64,000 nt of DNA from Phragmites australis (Eukaryota > Streptophyta > Magnoliopsida > Poales > Poaceae), in assembly GCF_958298935.1 (NCBI RefSeq), contig NC_084938.1:27137501-27201500 (forward strand), given 5' to 3'. The notes under the pieces are model-generated. The model did no database searches. It was not told the origin of the DNA and saw only the letters and a program-made list of their open reading frames with translations. Below, piece by piece: positions 10,436 to 22,130 of this stretch. The position numbers and the translations under genes are program-made. The stretch's first letter is position 1. The number at the start of each line of letters is the position of its first letter.

Positions 10436-11490
10436 GAAGTGGTCATAAATATATCATTATTAGTTGTATAAGAACCGATAGTAAAAATATATTACTGTCG
10501 GTTCTTAATCTTCTAAGTCCAAACTATGATGCGGCAGTCTACAATCGGTATTGATACTGACTATCAATATTGGTTCGTATTATAAATCGATACCAATATG
10601 TCAATATTGATTCTAGCTACAAACTATCACTGATAATTACTACAGTAGATCGTACTTGAAATTTTCATTGGATCCGATTTTTTTATTCGCGGCTAGCGTT
10701 TATTCGTGTGAAATTCCTAAGTCCCAGCCGTCCCATACCTATCTTCTCTCGCGCGCGTTCCCCACCTATCACGCCCTTATTCTCTCCTTGTTCTTTCTCC
10801 TCCACTCGCGCCCTTATCTCTTCCAGGTGACGATGAGGGGGACGTTGCAGGGCGACAATGAGGGGGGCGCTACAAGGCGACGGCGAGTGGCTCTACAGCG
10901 GGGCGACGGTGAGGCAGCGGCGAGGGGGCGCTACAGGGCAACGGCGAGGTGATGCTGCAGCGGGGCGATGGCGAGACGGCTCTGCAAGCGGGGCGATGGT
11001 GAGGCGGCGCTACAGCGAGGCAATGGCGGTGGTGCAATTGTGTCGAAATCAATTTGTGTATCAATTTGCGCATAAGTGTATCAATTTGTGTATTAATTTG
11101 TACTGTAATGATTTGAGGTAAGGGCGAGCGTGACAGCAGGCTTGCAGTCGAGCGGCTGCATGCGAGCGAGCTCATGCAGGCTAGTGGGCGAGTGCGTGTA
11201 GGCTAGTGGTTGTGGGCGAGCGCATGCGGGCTTACAGCCGCAGGAGAGCGCGACGGTGGGCGTGCGGACAAGCGGTTGCTGGCGAGTGGCCACATAGAGC
11301 CAACTCGTTTCATTTTTTTGATTTTTTGGAGAAGGCATCACTGCCGGTTGGAGCCACAAACCGGAAGTGATGCCTACTTTCAGTGTCGGTTACAGACTAG
11401 ACACCAATAGTTACTGATTATCGGTGACGATTCAATACCCGCGACTGATGATGATTTTAAACCGTCACTGATAATATGTTATGTAGTAGT
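10436..11490. mobile_element. CACTA-like non-autonomous DNA transposon remnant (boundaries approximate)
   Basis: Both flanks carry many short copies, in both orientations, of ATCACTG / ACTGCCGGTT / AACCGGAAGTGAT type motifs, the usual subterminal pattern of grass CACTA (En/Spm) elements. A palindrome around AAGAACCGATAGTAA and TTACTGTCGGTTCTT lies at 10471-10508. The interior (10830-11300) is GC-rich with degenerate repeats of GGGGCGA(C/T)GG(C/T)GAGGC and GCGAGCG(C/T)ATG. No transposase and no clean CACTA terminus were found. Confidence 0.45.
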
Positions 11491-12145
11491 AAAAGGATGT
11501 GCTCCGCGCTCTGGCTAATCTCTTTGATACATTGTTGTATGAGCGGCAAATAATGTGTGCAGTGGCATCCAAAGATGGAGCTTAATTCAGGTTTCCTGTT
11601 TCGTTGTCTGGCCTTCGTCCGAGAGAGGCCAAGGCTCTTCATAGAGTATTTCTGAATTTTTGGTTTCAGTTTGGGAAAGGGGACCCCCCTCCTAATCATA
11701 AACAACTTATTGCAATGTGCTATCCTTGAATTCTACTTTACTGATGACCACATGAAATGAATCACCACAAGAGCTAGCTGTCCTCGTGTTTCTTGCATGC
11801 AGCAGCTAGTCAGCGAAGATATGCGATTTCTGGCTGCAACACCGTACGGTTTTACAGCACGATGCATGTACGTACATCCATGCTCATGGTGTTTATTGCA
11901 ATATATTCACAAGAAAAATACAAGAAACGGAAGAAGCGCTAGCACAGACATGCACGCATGTCTTGTGCGCACATATTATTCAAATTTCCAACGAAGATGC
12001 TAAAAAGTAGCAGGGAGCAATATATATTCAGAAAAGATAAGTATTCCGTTGCCATAAAAAGCTTGAGAACATGCACCAACGGAGCCGCGAAACAGTAGAT
12101 GAAGATAATCTGTATGACTGTATGTCTCCCCCCTTCTTTATTTTG
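11491..12145. other. Intergenic DNA; no supported gene
   Basis: Small open frames on both strands were inspected and show no recognisable motif. Confidence 0.4.
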
Positions 12146-12740
12146 TCACTATAAAAAACCTCTTCATGCCGACCTATAAAGTGATTTTACTGCCGGTTTT
12201 AAAACCGGCAGTGGGCAATGGACAGTGATAGTCAGACTATCACTGCCTGTCCGGAGATCGGTAGTGAAAGAATTATCACTGCTGGCTGAAGATTTCTGCC
12301 GGCAATGATAGTCGACTATCACTGCCTGTTTAAGGTTTCAGCCGGCAGTGATAGTCGGGCACCGAATCGATCTTTTTGGGGTTAGAAAAATTAAAAAAAA
12401 AATTTGCACTCAAGGAATCCCCACACCCGCGCAAGTCACAAGTCACTCAATTTTTCGCACGAAACACGCGCGTATACGGTTCATAGCACTCGAACACGGA
12501 ATCTCTTAGCTCACGCAATACATCGTTAACATCCCACCACAGAAGTAATAGTGATAACATTAGTATATATAATCCTTTTGACATCTTCTATTTGAAACTT
12601 CAAACGATTATTTGAATCTAAATGACATCAAATAAAAAAGTTTTCAACTAAAAAGTTATACATCTCGTCGAGAACTCGGATTCACGCAGGTGTTGTGCAA
12701 GAGTACTAAGAAGATCAGACAACCACACATGCAATTATTC
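12146..12740 (+). mobile_element. CACTA (En/Spm-like) transposon terminal region
   Basis: A terminal-like CACTATAAAAAACC begins at 12146. It is followed by a dense array of subterminal repeats in both orientations: ACTGCCGGTTTT, AACCGGCAGTG, GACAGTGATAGTC and GACTATCACTGCCTG (12190-12355). After 12360 comes AT-rich internal sequence. The matching opposite end (ending TAGTG) was not identified, so this is a partial or decayed copy. It may be related to the similar element at 10.4-11.5 kb. Confidence 0.55.
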
Positions 12741-13075
12741 AAATGAGACTTCTGCCGTACAACCGTAAGGGGTTGTCAATTCTATCACTGCTAAGGCAGA
12801 TATATGGGAAAAAATAATTAAAACATGATTTTTCAAATGATGATCTCAATGTTTGATGAAACAGTAGTATGCATCAAGGATATTATTATCCAATTGTAAG
12901 CAAGTATTTACCTGGCTGACATGGGCCAAACTATGCGAAATACTTCTTGCATCTAATTAAGTTTAGCCCCTTAGAAAAGAATCTTAATGAGATGTACTAT
13001 TATTACCTTATTTAAGTAATGGATGCATTCTGAGAGCAAAATACTATCAGCATTGACCTGCAAGAATTTGTTTGA

Positions 13076-13106
<31 letters not shown>

Positions 13107-14190
13107 CTATCTCCGTTTTCAAAGAATAGATGTTTCAGAATGTGTGATGTCAACCTTTAAAAGTTTGTATCATCGTTACGCGCAAAAGCAATGAGAGTTG
13201 TTGCATAAAAACGATACTAGCATATAGTCATGAAAATTATTTTCATATTATTGTAGTTTAATAAGTTCTGCTAACACGTGTATTTTGTGAAACAGCAGAT
13301 GTCACAAATTTACTGCACCAAAATGGTACAAACTAATTAACTAGGCCGTTTTCCAGCTAGTCACCTCTGAATTTTCTTCCAATTTTATTTGAAACTATCT
13401 ACACCAGGAATTAGCACTAGCTAAATCAATCAAAATAGCTCAAACCGGCATGTCTGACCGGTAGGTATATAATGCTCCTGCATCCTGGTACCAATGATAA
13501 AACCAGTTACTGCTAGTCTATATACCCTGCTCAGACTACAATGTTTGGTCAATCATCTCTGTTGCAAACAGACTCACTCTCAATATATCGCAGCACGACT
13601 TGAGAATATATACTGCACACACACCGGCGACCGGGACGACCTCCGGCGGCGAGCCGGCGGCCGGGGCAGGGGGAACGGGTCTGTCCCGGGCCGGATTCGG
13701 AACGACGATAATGGACATGGGATATGTTCTTCGGGCAATGCTAGAGGGTTTCCGGGTTGGATACTGCATTCGGGTAACGGGGTGGTTCGGGACGGGTATG
13801 GAACCAAAATTCTTTTCAAGGTAAATTTACTTGTGTTATTTTTATATATTTAAATTTAATATATAAAATAATTTTATAACTAAAATTTAAAACAATTAAC
13901 TACATATAACTTAAAATAATATTTATTTTGAACTAAGAAGAGTATGTTATTTTGCAAACTAGAACTGAACCGTGGGCAAACGGTTGTGGCGCCCGGAAGG
14001 CAATGGCATAACCGACTCGTGAGCTAACGGGCAGGATACGGATCCCGGATATCCGGCGAGTTTTTTCGGGCTGGATACGATTCTCGGACCCGTTCTCAGT
14101 CCGACACGGAGATTACCTGCGACCCGTTTGTGGCCCGAATTTGGCTCGCCCGACTAGTGGCGCGATCCGCTTTCTCCAAAAAACAAAAAC
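12741..14190. other. Intergenic DNA with a TA microsatellite and a GC-rich repeat-like block
   Basis: A (TA)n tract lies at 13083-13107. From 13620 to 13830 and again from 13970 to 14160 the DNA is rich in GGGTT(C/T)CGG / CGGGT-type words, as in a diverged interspersed repeat of grasses. Open frames in the first block look like by-products of this composition. Confidence 0.4.
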
Positions 14191-14263
14191 GCTAGAAGGA
14201 GGGCTCGAACCTCCGACCTTATGGTTAACAGCCATACGCTCTAACCAACTGAGCTACTCCAGC
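14191..14263 (-). tRNA. tRNA-Asn (anticodon GTT)
   Basis: The minus strand folds into a full 73-base tRNA. The acceptor stem pairs GCTGGAG with CTTCTAGC, allowing the usual wobble. The A box is TAGCTCAGTTGG and the B box is GGTTCGAGCCC. The anticodon loop CTGTTAA carries GTT. A pol III terminator TTTTT lies just downstream on the minus strand (14189-14185). The sequence matches the nuclear plant tRNA-Asn pattern and has no intron. It lies about 190 bases upstream of the first CYSTM gene, on the opposite strand. Confidence 0.95.
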
Positions 14264-14454
14264 TGATTTGACTGATTTTTCAGTCACAATTATATCTCTG
14301 TTTAATTTATTTCTTCATTTTTTTTCTACTTCGGTTCCTGTCTCGTATTAATTAAATGATGTAGTTGTCCAGTTCCCAGAGTTTCAAGAAACACCCTATC
14401 TGCACAGGTAGAAGTCAGCAAGCAAAGGAGTAAGAAAGGAAGATAAAGAGAGAG

Positions 14455-16084
14455 ATGAGTTACCAGAGAGTCCGCCCCGACGAACCTTACCCTCCACCAG
14501 GCAAATCATTCATCTCCTCTTCTTATCATTGCCTGTAATTTATTATCTGATTTACTTGATTGGTTTCTCTGCTATCTTTAATTCACAAATCCAGACAGAA
14601 AATAGGCAAGTAGTCAACAGATCTTGTTTGTTAGGGTTCTTGCTGATGAATCCTACAACTAGCTGCTAGCCAAGCCTGCCGGGAGCATCTTATTAATCTT
14701 GTTTTGTTGGTTCCTGTGTGCTCACAGTCTCCACAAGTTTCTATCATTTCTAATTGTGATGTCTGCCAAGATGCTATGCTATGACCAAAAAAAATCTGAA
14801 TTTTGAAGCAGTGAAGCCATGTAATTCCTTAAAATCGATGCCTGCTCATGGTTTTCTCTGTTCAATTTCAGGGTATCGTCAATCTCAGGCATACCCATAC
14901 CCACCACCACCCGATGTGTACCCTCCTCCCCCTCATGGCCATCCACCCCATGGTGTGTACCCTCCACCTCAGGGGCCTTACCCCCCACCTCAGCAGCCTC
15001 CACCAGGGTACCAGGGCTACTTCAATGAGGGGCAGCGCCCTTACTACCCCCCGCCGCCGCAACCTCCACCGCCGTATGGGGAATATCACCACCACCAGAA
15101 CCAGGGAGATGACAGATGCTTTGGGTTCCTCAAAGGATGGTAATATATGCTTCAAATGTTATGTTATTTTGTGTGTGTTGTGCTATAGTAAGCATAATTG
15201 TCGATTTCTAGTTAGATTTACAGTAGGATTTTTTTTTGTTCTATTTGAGCCTTGGGATGCACAATACTCGGTCATCAGGTGATGCTTTAGTCTGGTCTCA
15301 AGTTAGCTTTCAAATTCTTGGCAGAGGCGATTGTTCCTGGAAACATTGGTGGCATATATAAATGCTGTAAGACACGTTTCAAGTTTATATATAATATCAA
15401 GAACAAGGTCTTGCTATATCTGTAGACTTCAGGAAAAGAACCGTTAAGTATAATCATTGGTACTATGGCACTGACATCTGAATTAAAAGTCATACCATAA
15501 AAAATAACCTGCCACATGAAACGTAGAATTCAGGAAAAGATGAGAAGGAAACCCTCCGAAAGATGCCGCACATGATGCAGTGAGATTCAATTTTAGTGAC
15601 CTTGAACAATAAGCAGTGGTAATATGGCATTGACCTCCAAATTGCAGGACTTTTATCTTCGCAAAAAAAATTACAGGGCTTTTAGAAGTCATATCAGAAA
15701 ATTTTCAGTATATTTTTTATATAGAGCACTTGAGAAAGTAAATACTGGGATAAAATTTGACCAACCAGAACGACTATGGATATATACAATGATAGTACTG
15801 AAACTAAACAGAAGAACTTAGGACTTGGACATACAGGAAATTGAAGTGTCTAGCGGCTTATGTGATAATACTCAAGAGGTAGGATCCAAGAAAGTACAGA
15901 GAACGTTGACGAATGACACATGTTAGCATTTTTTCAGTCACATTTTGATGAAGCTTTTCTTCATTTCTTTGCATAATCTTGTGCTCCCTGCTTAATTATC
16001 TGGTCTCATTTTGCTCTGCCCGCCTGCAGTTTGGCCGCTCTCTGCTGCTGCTGCGTGCTGGAGGAATGCTGCGGCTTCTTCTGA
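14455..16084 (+). CDS. CYSTM-family cysteine-rich transmembrane protein (paralogue 1)
   Basis: Three exons give 122 residues: 14455-14500, 14872-15139 and 16030-16084. Exon one encodes MSYQRVRPDEPYPPPG. Exon two is a proline/tyrosine-rich region with PPP-H/Y repeats and a GYQGYF motif. It ends in DDRCFGFLKG. Exon three supplies CLAALCCCCVLEECCGFF and the stop. The C-terminal module with four consecutive cysteines is the CYSTM domain, a short membrane-anchoring tail of small stress-related plasma-membrane proteins. Intron one begins GCAAAT rather than GT, so it is a GC-AG intron; phase and reading frame leave no other good donor. Intron two is GT-AG. A second copy lies 1.5 kb downstream with the same exon phases. 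Confidence 0.88.
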
Positions 16085-16500
16085 GATGTTAGATACCTGG
16101 CATCCGGTTTCGTAGCTATTGTTTCTGGCATTCCGAAGCATTTGAAGATCGAGATATCTTAAATATTTGTTGTGCTTGTAATTTGTAAATCGATGCTGGA
16201 GGATACTGTCGAATGTCAATGAGCTTTCAGCATTCTATTACAAACGGACAGCGTTTGTCTTGTGATGCCCCTGTATATTTGCTTTGTCAGAAAATAAAGG
16301 TTCTCTTTATGCATGCCTTGAACGCCAGATATTTGTAAGAACATCCCGGTTTCCCTTCTCTGGAGTAGCACCCGATCAGAGAACGCTTGCAATGCTGCTT
16401 ATGAATGCCTGGTCAGCTTCTGTTGTCAGTATGCTTGCATCAGTTTCGCTGGGTGCAAACCTTTTCGATAAGATTGGTAGAACGTCTCTGCATTCAACAA

Positions 16501-16574
16501 GGTTTCGTGGTGTAGTTGGTTATCACGTCAGTCTAACACACTGAAGGTCTCCGGTTCGAGTCCGGGCGAAGCCA
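16501..16574 (+). tRNA. tRNA-Val (anticodon AAC)
   Basis: A 74-base cloverleaf begins GGTTTCGTGGTGTAGTTGG. The anticodon AAC is at 16535-16537, the B box is GGTTCGAGTCC and the 3' acceptor strand is CGAAGCC followed by A. A TTTTT pol III terminator follows at 16580-16584. This is the nuclear plant tRNA-Val(AAC) pattern without intron. It lies about 420 bases after the stop of CYSTM paralogue 1 on the same strand. Confidence 0.95.
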
Positions 16575-16584
16575 TTCTATTTTT

Positions 16585-17539
16585 AACTTGATTTTTGGAA
16601 CCGTCATGGTACTCTAACGGCGAACTCTTCGTGCATCTATTTTTTCCTTTTTTTTTTTGCTTCTGTTTGGAACCATGGTGCTCTAACGGCGAACTCATCT
16701 TTGGGGCCGTGGTCTGCCGATTAAACTAGAACATTCGAATGGACGGTCGAGATAGATGTGTGTACAAGTGCATAGTCTCATATTTCTTCGTGGTGTTCTC
16801 AGATCTTCTCTTCTCTATGTGCCCTGCTGTAACTCTCGAAAGAAAAAATTTTACTAACGTATGCGAACGCATAGCTTATTAAGTACCGTTCATCTATATT
16901 GAGATTGTACTAAAAGGGTAAGTAAAAAAAAACCATATAATAGATGAGAGAATTAACGGATGAATAAATATTTAGTGAGAGGGATAAACGGTCGAGATAG
17001 ATGGTCCTTACGAAGTTGCATTTCACTATAACTCTCGCTCCGTGGGAAGTGTGCAGGCGTTGACATTGCACAATAATTTGGGCCAAGCTGCTTCATCCAT
17101 CTATGGTCAATGCTGCAACTCGTGGTTTTATTTGGAGCTCGAGAAAGGCATCTTCCAGCTACACAGTACATTTTAATTTTCTCCACCATGTTACATTATC
17201 CACTGCCATGTGAACGGAATATGAATAGGATAAACAAGGAAAATACGCATGTGCTGTTCCCTTGGTCAACCAAACCTCAGACCTCCTCTCCAAAAAAAAA
17301 TATCGATCCGGTTTGGCAGTGCCGTTAGTTGTAGTGTGTAGCTGTTGACAAAATTTGTTTAAATAGTGTACTCTATCTCGCTGACAGCACATATCGAACA
17401 TGAATCGACTGATATGTTCTTATCACGGACAAATTAAATTAAAAGCTGTAGCTGTCAGGAAACAGCTAGTATATATCTCCACAAGAAGTTACTCAAGCAA
17501 GCAAGGAGAAAGAAAGGAAAAGGGACAAAACAGAAAGGA
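16585..17539. other. Spacer between tRNA-Val and CYSTM paralogue 2
   Basis: Two near-copies of a 28-base segment containing CTCTAACGGCGAACTC lie at about 16610 and 16680. The last ~100 bases before 17540 are the AG-rich leader of the second CYSTM gene and resemble the leader of the first. Confidence 0.5.
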
Positions 17540-19343
17540 ATGAGCTACCAGAGCGATCCCTACCCTCCACCAGGCAATTTCTTCATCTCGTCAATCATGT
17601 TCTTTGCAAATTTATTTGTATTGGAGTTTTTTTAACAGTGTTTGTACTGGAGTTACTAGATTGGTTTCGCTGCCATCTTTAATTCATAAATTCAACACTA
17701 ATCTAGGCAAGTTCTTGTTTGTTAGGGGTCTTTTATTTGCTGAATCCTACAACTATCTGCTAGCCAAGCGTACCGGGATCATCTTGTTAATCTCGTTTTG
17801 CTAGTTCTTGATCGAGTGCTCACAATCTCGAGAAGTTTGCTATGCCATGAACAAAAAATTATCTGGATTTTGAGGGATTCTATCACATTGATGCCTGTTT
17901 CTCTGTGCAATTATATTTCAGGGTATCCTCATGGTTATCCACCCCAGCCTCCACCAGGGTACCAGGGCTACTTCCATGAGCAACAGGGCCCTTACTACCC
18001 GCCGTCGAGTGGGGAATATGACCACGACCGCCATGAAGAGGAGGACAGCTGCTGCGGCTGCTCTGGGTTCCTCAAAGGATGGTAATATATGCTAGCTGCA
18101 GATCAAGATGCTTCTTCATGTTAATGTTTTCATGTGTACACTGTACTATAGTAAGCATAAGTGCCGATTTCTAGTTAGAATTCAGGTAGGATTTTTTTTG
18201 GTCCATTTGAGTATTGGGATGCATATTTCTAGTGTGTTGTATGAGATCTTGAGCTGGTAGAGACCTCATCAGCTGATGCTTAGTCTGGTTTTAAGTAAAA
18301 TTCAGTGAATCAGGTGGTGCGCAGATTGGCCTAAATGTAACCTTTGCATGGTGTAGTAAAGATTCAGTTTTAGTGACCTTTAACAATTATATCATTACAA
18401 TTACATCTGGATTAACAATTATATCATTACAAAAAACCAACCACAGTCTGTAATTGTAGGCGTTCATTCAGTTATTTTGAGGAGTTTCAGTATCTTAATG
18501 TACATCACTTAAGAGAGTAAATATTGGCACAAAAATTTGACGAATCAGACTTGTTATGAGTGTATACAGCGATACCATCATAACCAAACACAAAAAGTTT
18601 AGGATTTGGACATACTGGACTAATTTGAAGCTTAAAATGGCTTATGCTACGATACTTGGATTTAGGATCAAAGAAGGTAACAGCAACTTTGGCAAATCAA
18701 ACATGTTGTTCAGTTTTTCAGTCATTATTCGGTTGCCTAATCTCATGTATGCTGCTTAATTACTTGGTCTCATTTTCTCTGTCGCATCTCATCTGCGGTT
18801 CATTTTGGCATATAGTGATACCACCATAACCAAACAAAAGAGCTTAGGATTTACTTCGACACATCGGATTAAATTGAAGCTTACTCGGAGTTAGGATCAG
18901 AGAAAGTACCAAGAACTTTGAAGAATAAAACATGTTAGTCAGTTTTTCAGTCAATCATTTGTGAAAAAACTAGAAGTAGGGGAATAATCTGAGGCTTAGA
19001 TTGGGGGCTATATATAGTACAATGTACGGAGGAAGTTTATCGCTAACTCCGAGTCTATCTCTAAGTCAAGTTTATCTCTAAGTCAAGTCTATCGATACTT
19101 CAAATCAGTCTATCTCTATCTTTACCAACAAACTCTATCGACGGAATCCGGAACACCAACAACCGGCAATAGCGCCGGCTCGGCTGGCTCCGCTGTGGGC
19201 CCTCGGCTAGCATATTCTGACAATTTGTTTGCCTAATCTCATGTATCCTGCTTATTACACTGTCTCATTTTCTGCTTCTCGTCTGCAGTTTGGCTGCTCT
19301 TTGCTGCTGCTGCGTGCTGGAGGAATGCTGCGGCTTCTTCTGA
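17540..19343 (+). CDS. CYSTM-family cysteine-rich transmembrane protein (paralogue 2)
   Basis: Exons 17540-17573, 17922-18081 and 19289-19343 give 82 residues. Exon one encodes MSYQSDPYPPPG. Exon two holds GYQGYFHEQQGPYYPPS, an acidic/histidine stretch and a CCGC cluster before GFLKG. Exon three encodes CLAALCCCCVLEECCGFF, identical to paralogue 1. The protein is shorter because much of the proline-rich section is missing. As in paralogue 1, intron one starts with GC (GCAATT) and ends AG. The likely role is a small membrane-tethered protein at the cell periphery, with the C-terminal cysteines in or next to the membrane. Sequence and phase identity show a local tandem duplication. Confidence 0.87.
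18556..19288 (+). repeat. Internal duplication in intron 2 of CYSTM paralogue 2, with a dead splice acceptor
   Basis: The segment ATACCATCATAACCAAACA...CAGTTTTTCAGTCA (about 18570-18725) recurs as ATACCACCATAACCAAACA...CAGTTTTTCAGTCA (about 18818-18955). The first copy also carries TCTCATGTATGCTGCTTAATTAC...CTCATTTTCT followed by CATCTGCGGTTCATTTTGG (about 18743-18810), matching the real acceptor region TCTGCAGTTTGG at 19282-19293, but with CAG changed to CGG. An unrelated block (about 18980-19205) interrupts the second copy and resembles retroelement LTR sequence. Confidence 0.7.
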
Positions 19344-22078
19344 GATGCTAGATGCCTGCCATCCGATTGCAAGCTACTGCTTCTAGCATAGCATTCTGGA
19401 GCATCTGAATAATGAGATATCAATTCTTCATGTAAACCGATGTGACAATCGGAGAGTGTTAATGGCTTTCAGCCTACTATTACAACTGGACAGCGTTTTT
19501 CTCGCGTATATGGTTGATCAGAAAATAAAGGTTTTTATCCATGCTTTGGACGCCAGATCTTTTGGAAGAACATCCTGATTTCCTGAATATGAGGCCCTGT
19601 TCAGTTTTCGTCGTCAGTATATTTGTATCAGTTACCCTTTCAACATATCAGTGATCTTGTGATAAAATTTTACGAGAATCTTGTTAGATAGGATTTATAG
19701 AATTTATAAACGGCCCTGCAACCAAAGCGGGAGACGCTGTGATCTGCATGCATTTGTGTCCACTCGAGTCCTGGTCCTTCAAGGACCAGCCTAGCACACT
19801 TCAGGTGAGGTCCTGCGAGAAAGATCGGATTAAAATTTCGGATGAAACGAAATATCTAATTTTAGTAATTTTTTTCACTGATACGTAAAATGTACAAATC
19901 AAAGGACGAAAAACAACATAAATTTCACAATTTCGTCGGTAAAAAAATGTAAAATAAAATTAAAATCCCCAGGGTCTAGTACTCTAGTGCAGTGGCGGAT
20001 ATAAATATTTTCTCTTCTCCCTCTCTTCCATTCTGAGTAGATCCACCCCTACTCTAGTGTGGTCACTAGAGCTCGGCCTACTTGTTGCCATGTTTCATCG
20101 AAGGCTCGAACACGGAAATGAATTATGGCATAGTGCGCCCACCTGTGACAGAGAACAGTTAGTGATGTCTGATGATGTTTCACCACGAAGGCTAATAAGT
20201 AGAAAATTGCTCAGAGGGCCTCAATTTTTTCATCGCGCTGCAGATCGCCTGATAAAAATGTCGTACGTGCACAATCTGTTTCTGTTCGGGTGAGAGATCT
20301 CATCTCACGATCTGAGACCACACTGTTACTGCCTCCATCAGTCCATCTTTTGCAGCATGGCGAAACTGAGAGTCCGACAACGGTAACTGTTCAACCAGTA
20401 CTGTTTCATGAACAGGAACATCGTGGAAATCATTGTGCTTGGAGAGAACTACAGATCGATGGCCTCGAGCTAAGATTTGGTGTCAGTTGAGAGTACAGGA
20501 TTTGACAAAAAGGTATGGTGTGAGAGATCGAATTAGTATAAAATAAAAGTAACAAATAATTAAATAATCTAAGGGTTATGGTCCAAAAATCGCATAAGGC
20601 TCCAATATGGCTGGAGTTCTGATTGAGCGGATGGATAATTAGTTGGAGGCTATAAAGTAATTAAGAGATAGATAAGTATTAAATAAGAGATAGATAGTTA
20701 AGATAGAGTATGTGTGCGCATGGAGAGTTGCATTTCCCATCGAGCAGACTGTACGCGTCTGTCGGCCGGTTGTTACTGAAAGCTCTCGTCGATCGATCGG
20801 TGTGTTTGAGTACATCACCTGATAGGTCGAGCCATTTTTGGTGCATGATTGGTTGTATTGGAGCAGATCGAGTAGGTAGCCCTGAGCTCTGGCCACAGGC
20901 GCGGCCCTGTCAGCTGCCTCCCTGATTGCGTACGTGCAGCTTGACACTACGTCGAGGCGTCGACGGCCGGCCGCCTCTCGCGGCCCTGCGCGCGACGATC
21001 TCCGGCTCACGCGCCATGTGTATCTCTGACGTGTTTCCCCGTAACCAACTGACATCTCCGTTGTGGATGAGTTCGTCGGCAGTAAGCACGTAAATGCTAT
21101 CTAATTGTCAGATTGGTCCCTTAGGTGTAGTTACATTTTCTTTTTCGTTCGTAATCCATCGTGGAAGTAGCGACACATCAGGGTGAGAAAGATAATTAGC
21201 ACTTATCTCTATTATATAAAATATGAGTTAGTTTGCGTTTCATATCTTCTCTCATTTTTCTTATATTTAACAAAAAAATTCTAAAATTAAAATAATTTAT
21301 CTATTTTTATTATCTATTCTCATCCTCTAGTCTCTCCGTCTTTTTACCAACTATGATTATAAAACACATTTTACTAATTAAAATAAATAAAGAAATTAAG
21401 AGAAAAATTAGCGAATAATCTACTCTTCTTTTGTAGATCCTATGTAAAATCAAACTTTGGCAGCGCTCTCTTGACCTAACCACATCTTCGTATCTTAAGT
21501 TCGGTCGCACGACATCCCACTAAAACACGAGAACGATTTGTTTACGCAGTTCGGTCGCTCTGTCTGTATAAGAGCTTTTTTTTACTTTGTCACGAACTAC
21601 GATTACAATGGTTTGACGGTATACTTTTATACCCCTACTGCATTCTCATCCCGGGCTACTAATCTAAATGTAAAATTCATGTCTTTTACAGCCAATCTTG
21701 ATCTGTGCCATGGCATTGTTACCCTAGAAAACAAAACAAAATAAAATAGCATGTTCCAACATGGGCCTAAAGAAGCCTTGCCTTCAATCCCGCACGCAAT
21801 GGCAGCTGCCGACGGGCCCCGGCCGGCCGGTAAGTCGCCGGCAGGCCGAGCCCCACCGGATTACACGCGCTTGCCCAGTTGCCCTGCGAGATCTCTCTCA
21901 TTCCTCCTCTTTTAGTGCCAAATGCAGTGTACGTGCACACATGCATGGCAGAGGCAGCCACAAAGCTCAAACTGTTTGGCACCTGTCTCAGATGTCTGTG
22001 AAGATGCGTTGCTACAGATTTGCTTGCAACGAAGGACCTGTTCTCAGGGCCGGTCCGGGCTCCCAAAATTTAAAGGTC

Positions 22079-22080
<2 letters not shown>
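19344..22080. other. Intergenic DNA; no supported gene
   Basis: Holds the 3' UTR of CYSTM paralogue 2 (to about 19560). Several short open frames beyond it, including 20639-21055 minus, show no recognisable motif. Confidence 0.45.

Positions 22081-22126
<46 letters not shown>
22081..22126. repeat. (AT)n microsatellite
   Basis: Twenty-three uninterrupted AT dinucleotides. Likely to vary in length between individuals. Confidence 0.95.

Positions 22127-22130
<4 letters not shown>

Noticed and set aside
20639..21055. 138-codon minus frame
   Set aside because: Mixed composition, no motif, crosses an AT-rich boundary; not a convincing gene.
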